Below, piece after piece: positions 8,897 through 16,471 of a stretch of 64,000 bases of DNA; the stretch's first letter is position 1; each line of letters starts with the position of its first letter. The notes under the pieces are model-generated. The model searched no databases and was not told where the DNA came from. It saw only the letters and a list, made by a program, of their open reading frames with translations. The DNA is from Paracoccaceae bacterium. Lineage in GTDB: Bacteria > Pseudomonadota > Alphaproteobacteria > Rhodobacterales > Rhodobacteraceae. Both the position numbers and the translations under genes were made by a program. Location of the stretch: positions 49,103-113,102 of the forward strand of contig JAPPHA010000059.1 of assembly GCA_028874915.1 (NCBI GenBank), in the 5' to 3' direction.

Positions 8897-9925
8897 TCAG
8901 AACGCGATTTGCACTTTTACGGACTGGTTTCGGTCGGAGGCGAGTTGAAACCCGCTTTCGGCATCGCCAAGCTCCACGGTCTGAGTGATTAGGGGTTTGA
9001 CATCGACCAGGCCCTTCTGCATCAGCTCGACGGCCGTGACGAACTCTTCATGAAAACGGAACGAACCTCGGAGTTCCAATTCCTTCGCCGTCATCGTCTG
9101 GACCGGGATTCGTATGTCGCCGCCGAGCCCCAGCTGCACCACGATCCCGCCGGGGCGCAATGCAGCAATTCCACCGACCAATGCCTGCGGCACACCGGCG
9201 CATTCGAAAAGCAAATCGAAATACCCCTTACCCGCCGCGTAAGCGTCCATCCGGTCCGGAGTCCGGCTGACATTAATGGTACCGTCGGCGCCGTTTTGCC
9301 TGGCCACGCGCAGCGTGAAGTCCGAAAGATCTGTCGCCACGATTTCCGCGGCCCCTGATCGCCGGGCCACGAGGATGCACAAAAGTCCGATCGGGCCGCA
9401 ACCGGTGACCAGCACGCGTTTGCCTAACAAACCGCTGGCTCTACGTGCGGCATGCAGGCAGACGGCCAGTGGCTCAGCCATTGCGGCCTCGCCCGCTGTC
9501 AGCCGATCGGCTGCGGTGCATTGCGTGGCGTCTGCCACCAACACTTCCCGGAATGCGCCTTGAGTGTGCGGAAAGGGGAACGCCGAGCCGTAAAACTTCA
9601 TGTTGAGGCACTGAATGTACTTCGCTTCGCGGCAATAGGTGCAGTCGTGGCAGGGTCGCGAAGGCGACACAGCCACCAATTGACCGATTCCCAGATTGGT
9701 CACGCCCTCGCCGAGACGAGTAATGTACCCGGAAACCTCGTGGCCGAGAATCATCGGTTCCTGCAGCCTGACATCCCCGAATCCGCCATCAAGGTAGTAG
9801 TGCAGGTCCGACCCACAGATCCCACCTGCGGCCACACTGATCTCCACCTGGCCAGCGCCAAGTTCCTGGACCGGACGGTCCTCGATCCGAAGATCCTTTG
9901 CAGAATGAATGACGATCGATTTCAT
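8897..9925 (-). CDS. idnD: Zinc-dependent L-idonate 5-dehydrogenase-like alcohol dehydrogenase
   Basis: A 342-residue medium-chain dehydrogenase. The catalytic zinc site shows Cys37 in GGICGSDLHYY and His62-Glu63 in GHE. The structural zinc site has four cysteines (92, 95, 98, 106). The nucleotide fold has GCGPIGLL near residue 172. The GGICGSDLHYY string is characteristic of IdnD proteins, which oxidise L-idonate to 5-ketogluconate. Partner genes for an idonate/gluconate route are adjacent: an SDR (10964) and gluconokinase (11728). The upstream 2-ketoacid reductase ends 7 bp before its start. Sorbitol or threonine dehydrogenase activity remains possible. Confidence 0.82.
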   Translation of the reverse strand: MKSIVIHSAKDLRIEDRPVQELGAGQVEISVAAGGICGSDLHYYLDGGFGDVRLQEPMILGHEVSGYITRLGEGVTNLGIGQLVAVSPSRPCHDCTYCREAKYIQCLNMKFYGSAFPFPHTQGAFREVLVADATQCTAADRLTAGEAAMAEPLAVCLHAARRASGLLGKRVLVTGCGPIGLLCILVARRSGAAEIVATDLSDFTLRVARQNGADGTINVSRTPDRMDAYAAGKGYFDLLFECAGVPQALVGGIAALRPGGIVVQLGLGGDIRIPVQTMTAKELELRGSFRFHEEFVTAVELMQKGLVDVKPLITQTVELGDAESGFQLASDRNQSVKVQIAF

Positions 9926-9932
9926 CGCGGTG

Positions 9933-10856
9933 TCAAAGTACCGGAGTCAGAAGAGGTTGGCCGGCAAGATGCGCTGTCAAGTCGTCGCTTACCAGCCTAC
10001 CCATGGCCTTACGGGTCTTCACGGTTCCCGACGCATGATGGGGTTGAAGACGAACGTTGTCGAGCTTCAGGAATCGCGGATTCAGTTCGGGTTCGCCTTC
10101 GAACACATTGAATTCAGCAAAACTGAGCGAACTGCTTTCCAGTGCATCGGGGAGTACGTCTTCATCGATGTTGGATGACCTGCTGATGTTGATCACCATG
10201 CCTTCCGACCCGAATGCCTCGATCACTCCACGGCCGACGATACTGCGGGTCCCATCCGAATCGGCAAGCGTCACATACGGACAGTCCGCGTAGTCCGCCA
10301 ATGCCACCGGATCCTCAATGTAAGTCCAGTCTGATGCATGGTCCCTGGGTTTGACGTCAGAATAGGCGAATTCCATATTGAATCCGGCCAGCTGGCGTGC
10401 GACCGCCAAGCCGATCCGCCCGAGCCCCAGCACGCCGGACTTGGCTCCATGCACACGACACTGCAGCGGGTAGTGGCCATTCCGAACCCAATCCCCTTTG
10501 CGCACCCAAGTTGCGGCTCCGATCACGCCCCGCGCCAGGCACAGCATCATTGCGACACCAAGATTGGCGACGTCGCGGATCAGTACATCCGGCGTGTTGG
10601 TCAACCTAACCTTGCGTTCCCGGCAGGCGTCGAGGTCGACCGCATCGAATCCGACTCCATAGACAGAGAAGACTTCCAGATTCGGACAGGCCACGATCAA
10701 TTCTCGGTCAGCGCCCAGTTCGCCCCTTGTCGCAATTCGGCGCACCGTTTGGTCGTATTCGGTTGGAAACGACGCCGGATCCGCCGCCTCGAATATCCTG
10801 TGCATCGTAAAGGCCTGATCCAGTGGGACCTGATCCCAATCCGGAAAAGGGCCCAC
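9933..10856 (-). CDS. D-isomer-specific 2-hydroxyacid dehydrogenase (2-ketoacid reductase)
   Basis: A 307-residue protein from GTG 10856. The NAD-binding motif GVLGLGRIGLAVARQLAGF (about residues 142-160) and the late catalytic His in QPHHASGT are visible. The usual Arg position reads NISRSS and the acidic position sits in FNVFEGEPE. It is closest in feel to the GhrB/gluconate 2-dehydrogenase group, reducing 2-keto acids such as 2-ketogluconate or hydroxypyruvate. The N-terminus is odd: an ATG at 10879 reads MLKPKVLG in a different frame and would supply the missing first beta strand if one base were lost near 10857. It probably forms an operon with idnD (7-bp gap). Confidence 0.82.
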   Translation of the reverse strand: MGPFPDWDQVPLDQAFTMHRIFEAADPASFPTEYDQTVRRIATRGELGADRELIVACPNLEVFSVYGVGFDAVDLDACRERKVRLTNTPDVLIRDVANLGVAMMLCLARGVIGAATWVRKGDWVRNGHYPLQCRVHGAKSGVLGLGRIGLAVARQLAGFNMEFAYSDVKPRDHASDWTYIEDPVALADYADCPYVTLADSDGTRSIVGRGVIEAFGSEGMVINISRSSNIDEDVLPDALESSSLSFAEFNVFEGEPELNPRFLKLDNVRLQPHHASGTVKTRKAMGRLVSDDLTAHLAGQPLLTPVL

Positions 10857-10892
10857 CCAAGGACCTTGGGTTTCAACATTGCAATTCTCGTG

Positions 10893-10921
10893 TTGACAGA
10901 ATTGTTATCGATACCACAAAT
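10893..10921 (+). promoter_or_regulatory. Divergent promoter region with LacI-type operator
   Basis: On the plus strand TTGACA (10893-10898) is followed, after a 17-base spacer, by ACAAAT (10916-10921), a weak -10. The spacer holds TGTTATCGATACCA (10903-10916), whose two 7-base halves match in 6 of 7 positions when one is reverse-complemented. It separates the leftward 2-ketoacid reductase/idnD unit from the rightward SDR/gluconokinase unit, so one bound repressor could control both. The same site occurs at 8415 and, more loosely, at 13460. Confidence 0.62.
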
Positions 10922-10963
10922 GGGGAAATCACATTTTGTCGAGCAAAGTAAAGGATGCGGAGC

Positions 10964-11737
10964 ATGGCTACAGGCATAGCGATGTTTGACCTCAGCGGGA
11001 AGACCGCGCTTGTCACCGGGTCCTCTCAAGGGATCGGGTTTGCGCTGGCCAGGGGGCTGGCCGAATCCGGTGCGAGGATCGTGTTAAACGGGCGTGACAC
11101 GGCCAGGCTTTCCAAGGCCGCGGATGCATTGCGAGCCGACGGGGTCGACGTTCACGAACTGGCCTTCGACGCTACCGAAAGTTTCGCTGTCGGGGCGGCG
11201 ATCGACCACCACGAGAGCGGCAATGGTCCGATTGACATTTTGATCAATAATGCCGGCATGCAGTACCGCAAGCCACTGGAAGACTTCCCTGCAGACAAGT
11301 TTGAGATGCTCTTGCGGGCAAATATCGTGACCGTGTTCAATGTCGGACAGGCCTGCGCGCGCCACATGATTGGTCGCGGCGCCGGACACATCATCAACAT
11401 CGCCAGCGTGCAGACGGCACTGGCCCGTCCCGGAATTGCGCCTTACACGGCCACCAAAGGGGCGGTGGCCAACCTGACCAAAGGCATGGCGGCAGACTGG
11501 GCAAGATACGGGCTCAACTGCAATGCCATCGCACCCGGCTATTTCGACACGCCCCTTAACGCGGCGCTGGTGAACGATCCGGAGTTTTCCGACTGGCTGG
11601 CAAAACGCACGCCCGCAGGACGTTGGGGCAAGGTCGAGGAGTTGGTGGGTGCGGCGGTTTTCCTGTCGTCTGACGCTGCAAGTTTCGTCAATGGTCACAC
11701 GCTCTTTGTCGATGGTGGGATAACGGCGTGCCTCTGA
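10964..11737 (+). CDS. Short-chain dehydrogenase, gluconate 5-dehydrogenase-like
   Basis: A 257-residue classical SDR. The cofactor motif TGSSQGIG, the NNAG motif in ILINNAGMQYRKP, the catalytic Ser in NIASVQT and the YTATK active site are all in order, and it ends with the usual FVNGHTLFVDGG. The ATG at 10964 is preferred because AAGGA lies 8 bases upstream; ATG 10955 is also open. MQYRKPLEDF after NNAG is typical of IdnO/Ga5DH-like enzymes, which reduce 5-ketogluconate to gluconate. That would link IdnD to the gluconokinase that overlaps its 3' end by 10 bp. Confidence 0.85.
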   Translation: MATGIAMFDLSGKTALVTGSSQGIGFALARGLAESGARIVLNGRDTARLSKAADALRADGVDVHELAFDATESFAVGAAIDHHESGNGPIDILINNAGMQYRKPLEDFPADKFEMLLRANIVTVFNVGQACARHMIGRGAGHIINIASVQTALARPGIAPYTATKGAVANLTKGMAADWARYGLNCNAIAPGYFDTPLNAALVNDPEFSDWLAKRTPAGRWGKVEELVGAAVFLSSDAASFVNGHTLFVDGGITACL

Positions 11738-12237
11738 CGGGCAAATTCGTAGTCATGGGAGTGTCCAGGTGCGGCAAGAGTTCGGTCGGCGCTGCCATCT
11801 CGGAATGCCTCGGCACGCGCTATATCGATGGTGACGACCTGCACCCGCCTGTGAATGTTATGAAGGTGTCACGTGGCGAGCCTCTAACGGATGCCGACCG
11901 TGCACCCTGGCAGGACATGATCGGTCAACAGCCCGCAGCTATTGACGGAACGGTTGTTAACGGATGCTCGGCGTTGAAACGCACTTATCGCGACATCATC
12001 CGCGGCAACACGGGCGAACCGGTCTGTTTCCTGCACCTGACAGGCAGCAGAGACGTGCTGTCCGAGCGCATGTCGAACCGCTCGGGCCATTTCATGCCCG
12101 TTTCGCTCCTCGACAGCCAGCTGGCCACGCTCGAGCCACCGGACCTGGACGAAACGGCGATAACGGCAAATATCGACCAGCCGGTCGACCAGTTGGTCAA
12201 CACGTTGGTGGCGAAAATCAGGGAGAGACGACCTTGA
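11728..12237 (+). CDS. gntK: Gluconokinase
   Basis: A 169-residue P-loop kinase. Walker A GVSRCGKSS (residues 11-19) is followed by the gluconokinase hallmarks YIDGDDLHPPVNVMKVSRGEPLTDADRAPW and CSALKRTYRD. It phosphorylates gluconate to 6-phosphogluconate, the substrate of Gnd at 6081. The start is GTG, inside the end of the SDR gene. The P-loop has Arg where most GntK proteins have Gly, and the segment MIGQQPAAIDGTVV is shorter than usual, but the GxxxxGKS pattern is intact. The next gene starts at the TTGA that overlaps its stop. Confidence 0.92.
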   Translation: MPLTGKFVVMGVSRCGKSSVGAAISECLGTRYIDGDDLHPPVNVMKVSRGEPLTDADRAPWQDMIGQQPAAIDGTVVNGCSALKRTYRDIIRGNTGEPVCFLHLTGSRDVLSERMSNRSGHFMPVSLLDSQLATLEPPDLDETAITANIDQPVDQLVNTLVAKIRERRP

Positions 12238-13121
12238 CCCGAAAAGTCGCACTTATTGGCGCTGGCGCAATGGGTGGTGCCATCGGCACCAGACTTGCCG
12301 AAACCGGCAACACATTGACCGTGTTTGATCTCGATTCCGCGAAAGTTCAGGCACTGGTTGGCAAGGGCGCCTGCCCCGCGGAGACGGCGGCAGCGGCTGC
12401 TTCGATCAGCGACTATGTCGTGACCAGCCTCAATTCCCCGAAAATCATCGACGCCGCCGTCTTTGGTTCGGGCGGTGTCGCCGACGGCGCAAAGCCTGGC
12501 ACATTGATCATCGACATGTCCTCGATCGATCCCGAGGCCACAAAGGCCCTGGCCGCTCGTGCTGCCGAAATGGGTTTGCGTTGGGTCGACAGCCCGTTGT
12601 CCGGCGGACCGGAGAAGGCGCTGACCGGAGAACTCACGCTGATGGCAGGCGGCGAGACCGGCGATGTGGAAGAGGCCTACGACGTCCTGAAATACGTCGC
12701 GTCCAACTACACCCACATGGGCCCGTCAGGGTCCGGTCAGACCACCAAGCTCATCAATCAGGTCTTGTGCGGACTGGGATTCGTCGCCGTCGCCGAGGCG
12801 ACCCAACTCGCGATCGATGCCGGCGTCGACGCAGCGAAAATCCCACTGGCGCTGAAATGAGGACGGGCCGACAGCGTTCTGCTGCAGGAATACATGCCGC
12901 GTTTCGCCAACAGGAATTACCGTCGCACAGGGCGTATCGACAACATGGTGAAAGATCTCGACGGTGCGCAGGATCTCGCTCGGTTGACCAACACCGCAAT
13001 GCCACTCACGGCTGCATGTGCCGAAATCCACCGGATGCTCACCGCTGCCGGGCTGGGAGGTGAGGATCAGGCCGTATTAATGGAGTACTTCAAGGGCCCT
13101 GACAAAGAACGGTTTCAATGA
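12234..13121 (+). pseudogene. Beta-hydroxyacid dehydrogenase (HIBADH/tartronate-semialdehyde reductase family), in-frame TGA
   Basis: The frame starts at TTG 12234, overlapping the gntK stop as TTGA, with GGGAGAG upstream. It encodes the Rossmann motif ALIGAGAMGGAIGTRLAETG, DSPLSGGPEKALTGELTLMAGG, and the catalytic Lys172 in GSGQTTKLINQ. At 12858-12860 an in-frame TGA ends translation after 208 residues. The same frame then continues for 86 further codons with clear family sequence (GRADSVLLQEYMPRFANRNY through KDLDGAQDLA) to the natural stop at 13121. The expected residue at the stop is Gly (family ALKGGRADS), so one GGA-to-TGA change explains it. Full product would be about 295 residues. 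A sequencing error is the alternative. Confidence 0.85.
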
Positions 13122-13459
13122 TCACGGGTCGCAATCTCATGGGCCGGATTCTAGGCCGCCAGACCGATGCGCGATACTCCGCCATGCTTGGGTGACGGCT
13201 TGCCGAAAGGCGGGACCGGACTTCCACAGGGACACCGGTCTGTTCGGCCTCCATGCCATTGACATCACTGCCAGCCAGCTGGTGCCGTCGAATGCCGCAT
13301 TGACCCGATACCGGTTGATGGGCGTCGAAGGCCCGCGCAACCGACGGGCTCTTTTCAGTGAGAGGCATCGCGCGGGAGCGTTCGGTTTCGCTTCCCGTCG
13401 AACGTGTCGAGGTTGCAACGGCATGCTTGCAATAGGGTCGGCCTTCCCCGAAAACTGAA
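13122..13459. other. Gap without a recognisable gene upstream of the LacI gene
   Basis: About 340 bp between the broken dehydrogenase and the operator of the next gene. Overlapping open frames exist on both strands (for example 13192-13458 plus and 13137-13424 minus), as expected from the base composition, but none has a recognisable domain or ribosome site. I see nothing functional here apart from the likely lacI promoter at its right end. Confidence 0.4.
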
Positions 13460-13473
13460 TGCTAACGATACAA
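13460..13473 (+). promoter_or_regulatory. Putative LacI-family operator, autoregulatory
   Basis: TGCTAACGATACAA shares 10 of 14 positions with the site at 10903, including the core CGATAC. It ends 14 bases before the regulator's ATG. Its symmetry is weaker than that of the 10903 site. Position and core suggest that the regulator represses its own gene. Confidence 0.45.
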
Positions 13474-13487
13474 ATCAGAGAACATTT

Positions 13488-14507
13488 ATGCCGAAGCCTC
13501 CCAAAATGGCGGACGTCGCGAAGGCCGTCGGTGTCTCGCCGATGACCGTATCGCGGGCGTTCCGGCGGGATACATCGGTCGGAGAAGCAACGCGCGAGAA
13601 GATTCTGCAGATTGCCGAGGAAATGGGATATGTCTTCGACAGCACGGCATCGAATCTGCGATCGCAGCGAACCGGGTTCGTCGCAGTCACCATCCCCTCG
13701 CTCAACAATTCGAACTTCGCGGACACCGTCCGTGGACTCAACGAGATCCTGCAGACAGCAGGGCTGCAGTTACTGCTCGGCTACACGAATTACGATGTGA
13801 ACGAGGAGGAGCGCCTGATCGAACAACTCCTGCGGCGGCGGCCCGAAGCCATGGTGGTGACCGGAGGGTGCCATACCGATCGTGCCAGGCGGTTACTGGT
13901 AAGTTCCGGCATTCCAGTGGTTGAAACCTGGGACATCCCCCGATCGCCCGTGGGCTATACGGTCGGCTTTTCCAATGCGGACGCCATGGGCCGGATGGTC
14001 GAACATCTGCAATCGGCTGGTGCGCGGCATCTGACCTTCATCGGCGGGGATGACAATGGCGACACGCGCGGTGCCGATCGGAGACGGGGGTTTGTCGCGG
14101 CGGCCAGAAGGCTGCGGCTCGACTACCAGTTGACTCCGCTCGGCTCACCGCCGGTTTCGATGCGAGAAGGTGTCCGGGCGATGGCTGAAATCTTTGAAGC
14201 ACGGCAGCCGATCGACGCCGTTGTCTGCGTCTCCGACCTGGCCGCCTTCGGTGCGCTGACAGAGTGTCAGCGGCGCGGCGTTTCGGTGCCTGACGAAGTC
14301 ATGATCGCGGGTTTCGGGGCGTATGATATTGCCGATGTCGCCTTGCCGGGTCTTACGACGATCGACGCACATTCGCTGGCGATCGGAAACAGGACCGGCG
14401 AACTCTTGGTGGCTTTGCTGCGCGGTGGAACGGATGTTGCTGCCGCACAAACGGTTTTGCATATCGAGCCCACGCTGCGAATTTCGGGTTCTACCGTTTC
14501 GCGATAG
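13488..14507 (+). CDS. LacI-family transcriptional regulator of the gluconate/idonate cluster
   Basis: A 339-residue protein. The N-terminal helix-turn-helix and hinge (MADVAKAVGVSPMTVSRAFRRD, with a hinge helix near SNLRSQRTG) are followed by a periplasmic-binding-protein-like sensor domain (about 62-335) with the late GFGAYDIADVALPGLTTI signature common to GntR-type members. It likely represses the lactonase/gnd and idnD/SDR units and itself through the sites at 8415, 10903 and 13460, and is probably released by a sugar acid. That regulon is inferred from the shared site and the gene neighbourhood. Start ATG 13488 is chosen; the frame upstream has no domain content. Confidence 0.88.
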   Translation: MPKPPKMADVAKAVGVSPMTVSRAFRRDTSVGEATREKILQIAEEMGYVFDSTASNLRSQRTGFVAVTIPSLNNSNFADTVRGLNEILQTAGLQLLLGYTNYDVNEEERLIEQLLRRRPEAMVVTGGCHTDRARRLLVSSGIPVVETWDIPRSPVGYTVGFSNADAMGRMVEHLQSAGARHLTFIGGDDNGDTRGADRRRGFVAAARRLRLDYQLTPLGSPPVSMREGVRAMAEIFEARQPIDAVVCVSDLAAFGALTECQRRGVSVPDEVMIAGFGAYDIADVALPGLTTIDAHSLAIGNRTGELLVALLRGGTDVAAAQTVLHIEPTLRISGSTVSR

Positions 14508-14521
14508 GCCCGGAACGCGAC

Positions 14522-15298
14522 GTGACGTCTTCGCCCAGCCCACGTTACGATGCCATCGGTTATGGCTATGCCCGCACGCGCCGTGAAGACCCCCGGATCG
14601 CGTCGGCGATCGAAGAAGCACTTGGATCAGCGAAGAGCGTCCTGAACGTCGGCGCGGGCACGGGTTCTTACGAGCCGCGCGATCGTCACGTTATCGCCAT
14701 CGAGCCCAGCGACGTGATGGTGGCACAGCGTCCAGCCGCACTCGCCCCTGCAATCAAGGTTTCGGCCGGTTCGGTCCCGCTTCGGGACGACAGTGTCGAT
14801 GCGGCCATGGCAATCCTGTCCGTGCATCACTGGGATGAGGACCGCGAGATTGGTGTACGCGAGATGCGTCGGGTGGCGCGCGGCCCAGTTGTATTGCTAA
14901 CGTACGATGCCTCGGTCAGTTCCCGAATGTGGCTCGCAGGCGATTACTTTCCCGAAGTGGCGGAACGGGACCAGCACGTCTTTCCGACCATGCGCGAGCT
15001 TACGGAATGGTTGGGCGGCGACGTTCGCATCGACCCCATACCTCTCGCACGCGATACGCCGGACTGGATGCTCGGCTCGTTCTGGGCACACCCCGAGCGT
15101 GTGCTCGATGCGCAAGCCCGCGCCGCGACTTCCGGATTTGCCTGCACGGAAAATTTGGTCGTTGATCGTGTCGTAAGGGCAGTGGCACGCGACCTCGCAG
15201 ACGGCTCCTGGGATGCACGATACGGACACTTGCGAGAATTGGCTACATTCGACGTCGGGCTGCGACTGGTCGTTGGGAACCGGGGATGTCAAGCGTAG
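14522..15298 (+). CDS. Class I SAM-dependent methyltransferase
   Basis: A 258-residue protein with a GTG start 14 bp after the LacI gene. SAM-binding motif I is VLNVGAGTGSYEP (about residues 40-52), the acidic post-I residue lies in AIEPSD, and a DDSVDAAMAILSVHHWDEDREIGVREMRRVARGPVVLLTY stretch matches motifs II-III of Methyltransf_11 proteins. The substrate cannot be told from sequence. It is probably co-transcribed with the regulator, but a role in sugar-acid metabolism is not obvious. Confidence 0.82.
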   Translation: MTSSPSPRYDAIGYGYARTRREDPRIASAIEEALGSAKSVLNVGAGTGSYEPRDRHVIAIEPSDVMVAQRPAALAPAIKVSAGSVPLRDDSVDAAMAILSVHHWDEDREIGVREMRRVARGPVVLLTYDASVSSRMWLAGDYFPEVAERDQHVFPTMRELTEWLGGDVRIDPIPLARDTPDWMLGSFWAHPERVLDAQARAATSGFACTENLVVDRVVRAVARDLADGSWDARYGHLRELATFDVGLRLVVGNRGCQA

Positions 15299-16471
15299 CT
15301 ACAGGCCGGAACCGAAAGGTCGCTGGAGTCTTGCCTCCGAACCGACGACGCTGGCCTCCAGGGGTTTTCGGGCCAAGATCCTGCTTGGGGAATTCCGTCA
15401 GGTTATCATCGGCTACCTGGCGATGTTCACCGCAATTCCCGTCCGTGAGGACCTGGCACCGCTGGGCTTCGACGGGGTGTGGTCCCTGAATGCGGCCGGC
15501 ATCCGCAAGATGCTGCGCGGGGACCTGCCATTGGGGATTCCAAGAGCGCTGCTTCTCGACCGAGTGGCAGAGGTCGCCGGACCGGACTTCCCGGCGAGTG
15601 CCTGCTGGTCTGCCAATCCCCACGATTTTGGGAATAGCGTATCTGCATGCGGGAAGCGCTGCCGCCGGCGACCGAGACCATCCGGGTGGAAACCATCGCT
15701 GCCGCGGCCCGATGAAAACCGACGCCGTCCAACCAGGACCAGCCGCTCATACGCCCCGCAGAGCGGCAAGGGAAACCGGCGAATGGTCGAGACGCGCTTC
15801 GACATCACCATCTGGAAGGATGGCTTGGAATTCGGCGCAGAACCAGAAAACGATTGCCGCAGTGGCCCGCTTCGACGGAGTCTCAGGGTTCGCGCCAGCC
15901 TCGATTCCGGCGCAATGATGGCGACGAAGCCGTCATCCGAACCGAGGCCCCAAATTGATTTGAGTGGGCCCGTCCAAGCACGTAGGCGAGCCACCTGAAG
16001 GTCCGGCCCATGGTCATCGTCAACGCCGACCGGTCGAGTCCATGTGCTGCTCTGAATGCCTGCCCACAACGTCGAATTGCACGTACGCCGGAAACTGTCA
16101 CTGTCGATGGCTGTTCGATCATGACGATCGAGAGAGGGTCCGATCGACGTGCGGGTCACCGGTCGAGACGGTCTAAGTCTCGGTCACGGTGTTGGCGGCT
16201 GGAACAAAGCGGACGTCGGAACCGGGCCCGGTCCACAGATTCGACACACTCCCTGCCAACCGGGCGACACCGACATTCAAAGAAGTGACGCACCCGGCGA
16301 ATCCGGAACTCGCCGTTCCAAAGATGACGATCCCGACCGCTGTGAAGACACGGGCCCTTGACCGTCCGAAGGTCGACCGGAAAGGCATGTTGCCTCGTAA
16401 GTTTCAGGACGAGACCGCATCAATCAACTTCAATTATCTGTATTCAAATGGGAAATCCGGTCAATTTTCGC
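15299..16471. other. 1.2-kb gap without a recognisable gene
   Basis: This is the longest stretch without an identifiable gene, lying between the convergent methyltransferase and enolase-superfamily genes. Open frames of 140-260 codons overlap on both strands (for example 15213-15998 plus and 15413-16159 minus), but none shows a domain, a ribosome site or a signal I can name. One short stretch (VETRFDITIWKDG near 15785) is only superficially like GyrB. It may be eroded coding DNA. Confidence 0.4.

Noticed and set aside
12858..12860. Selenocysteine or programmed readthrough at the TGA in the beta-hydroxyacid dehydrogenase gene.
   Set aside because: The affected position is a non-catalytic Gly in the family, and I see no downstream stem-loop of SECIS type. 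A nonsense mutation is simpler.
15783..15860. A short stretch resembling DNA gyrase subunit B (VETRFDITIWKDG).
   Set aside because: Only about 13 residues fit, flanking residues do not, and no other gyrase sequence is nearby; treated as chance.
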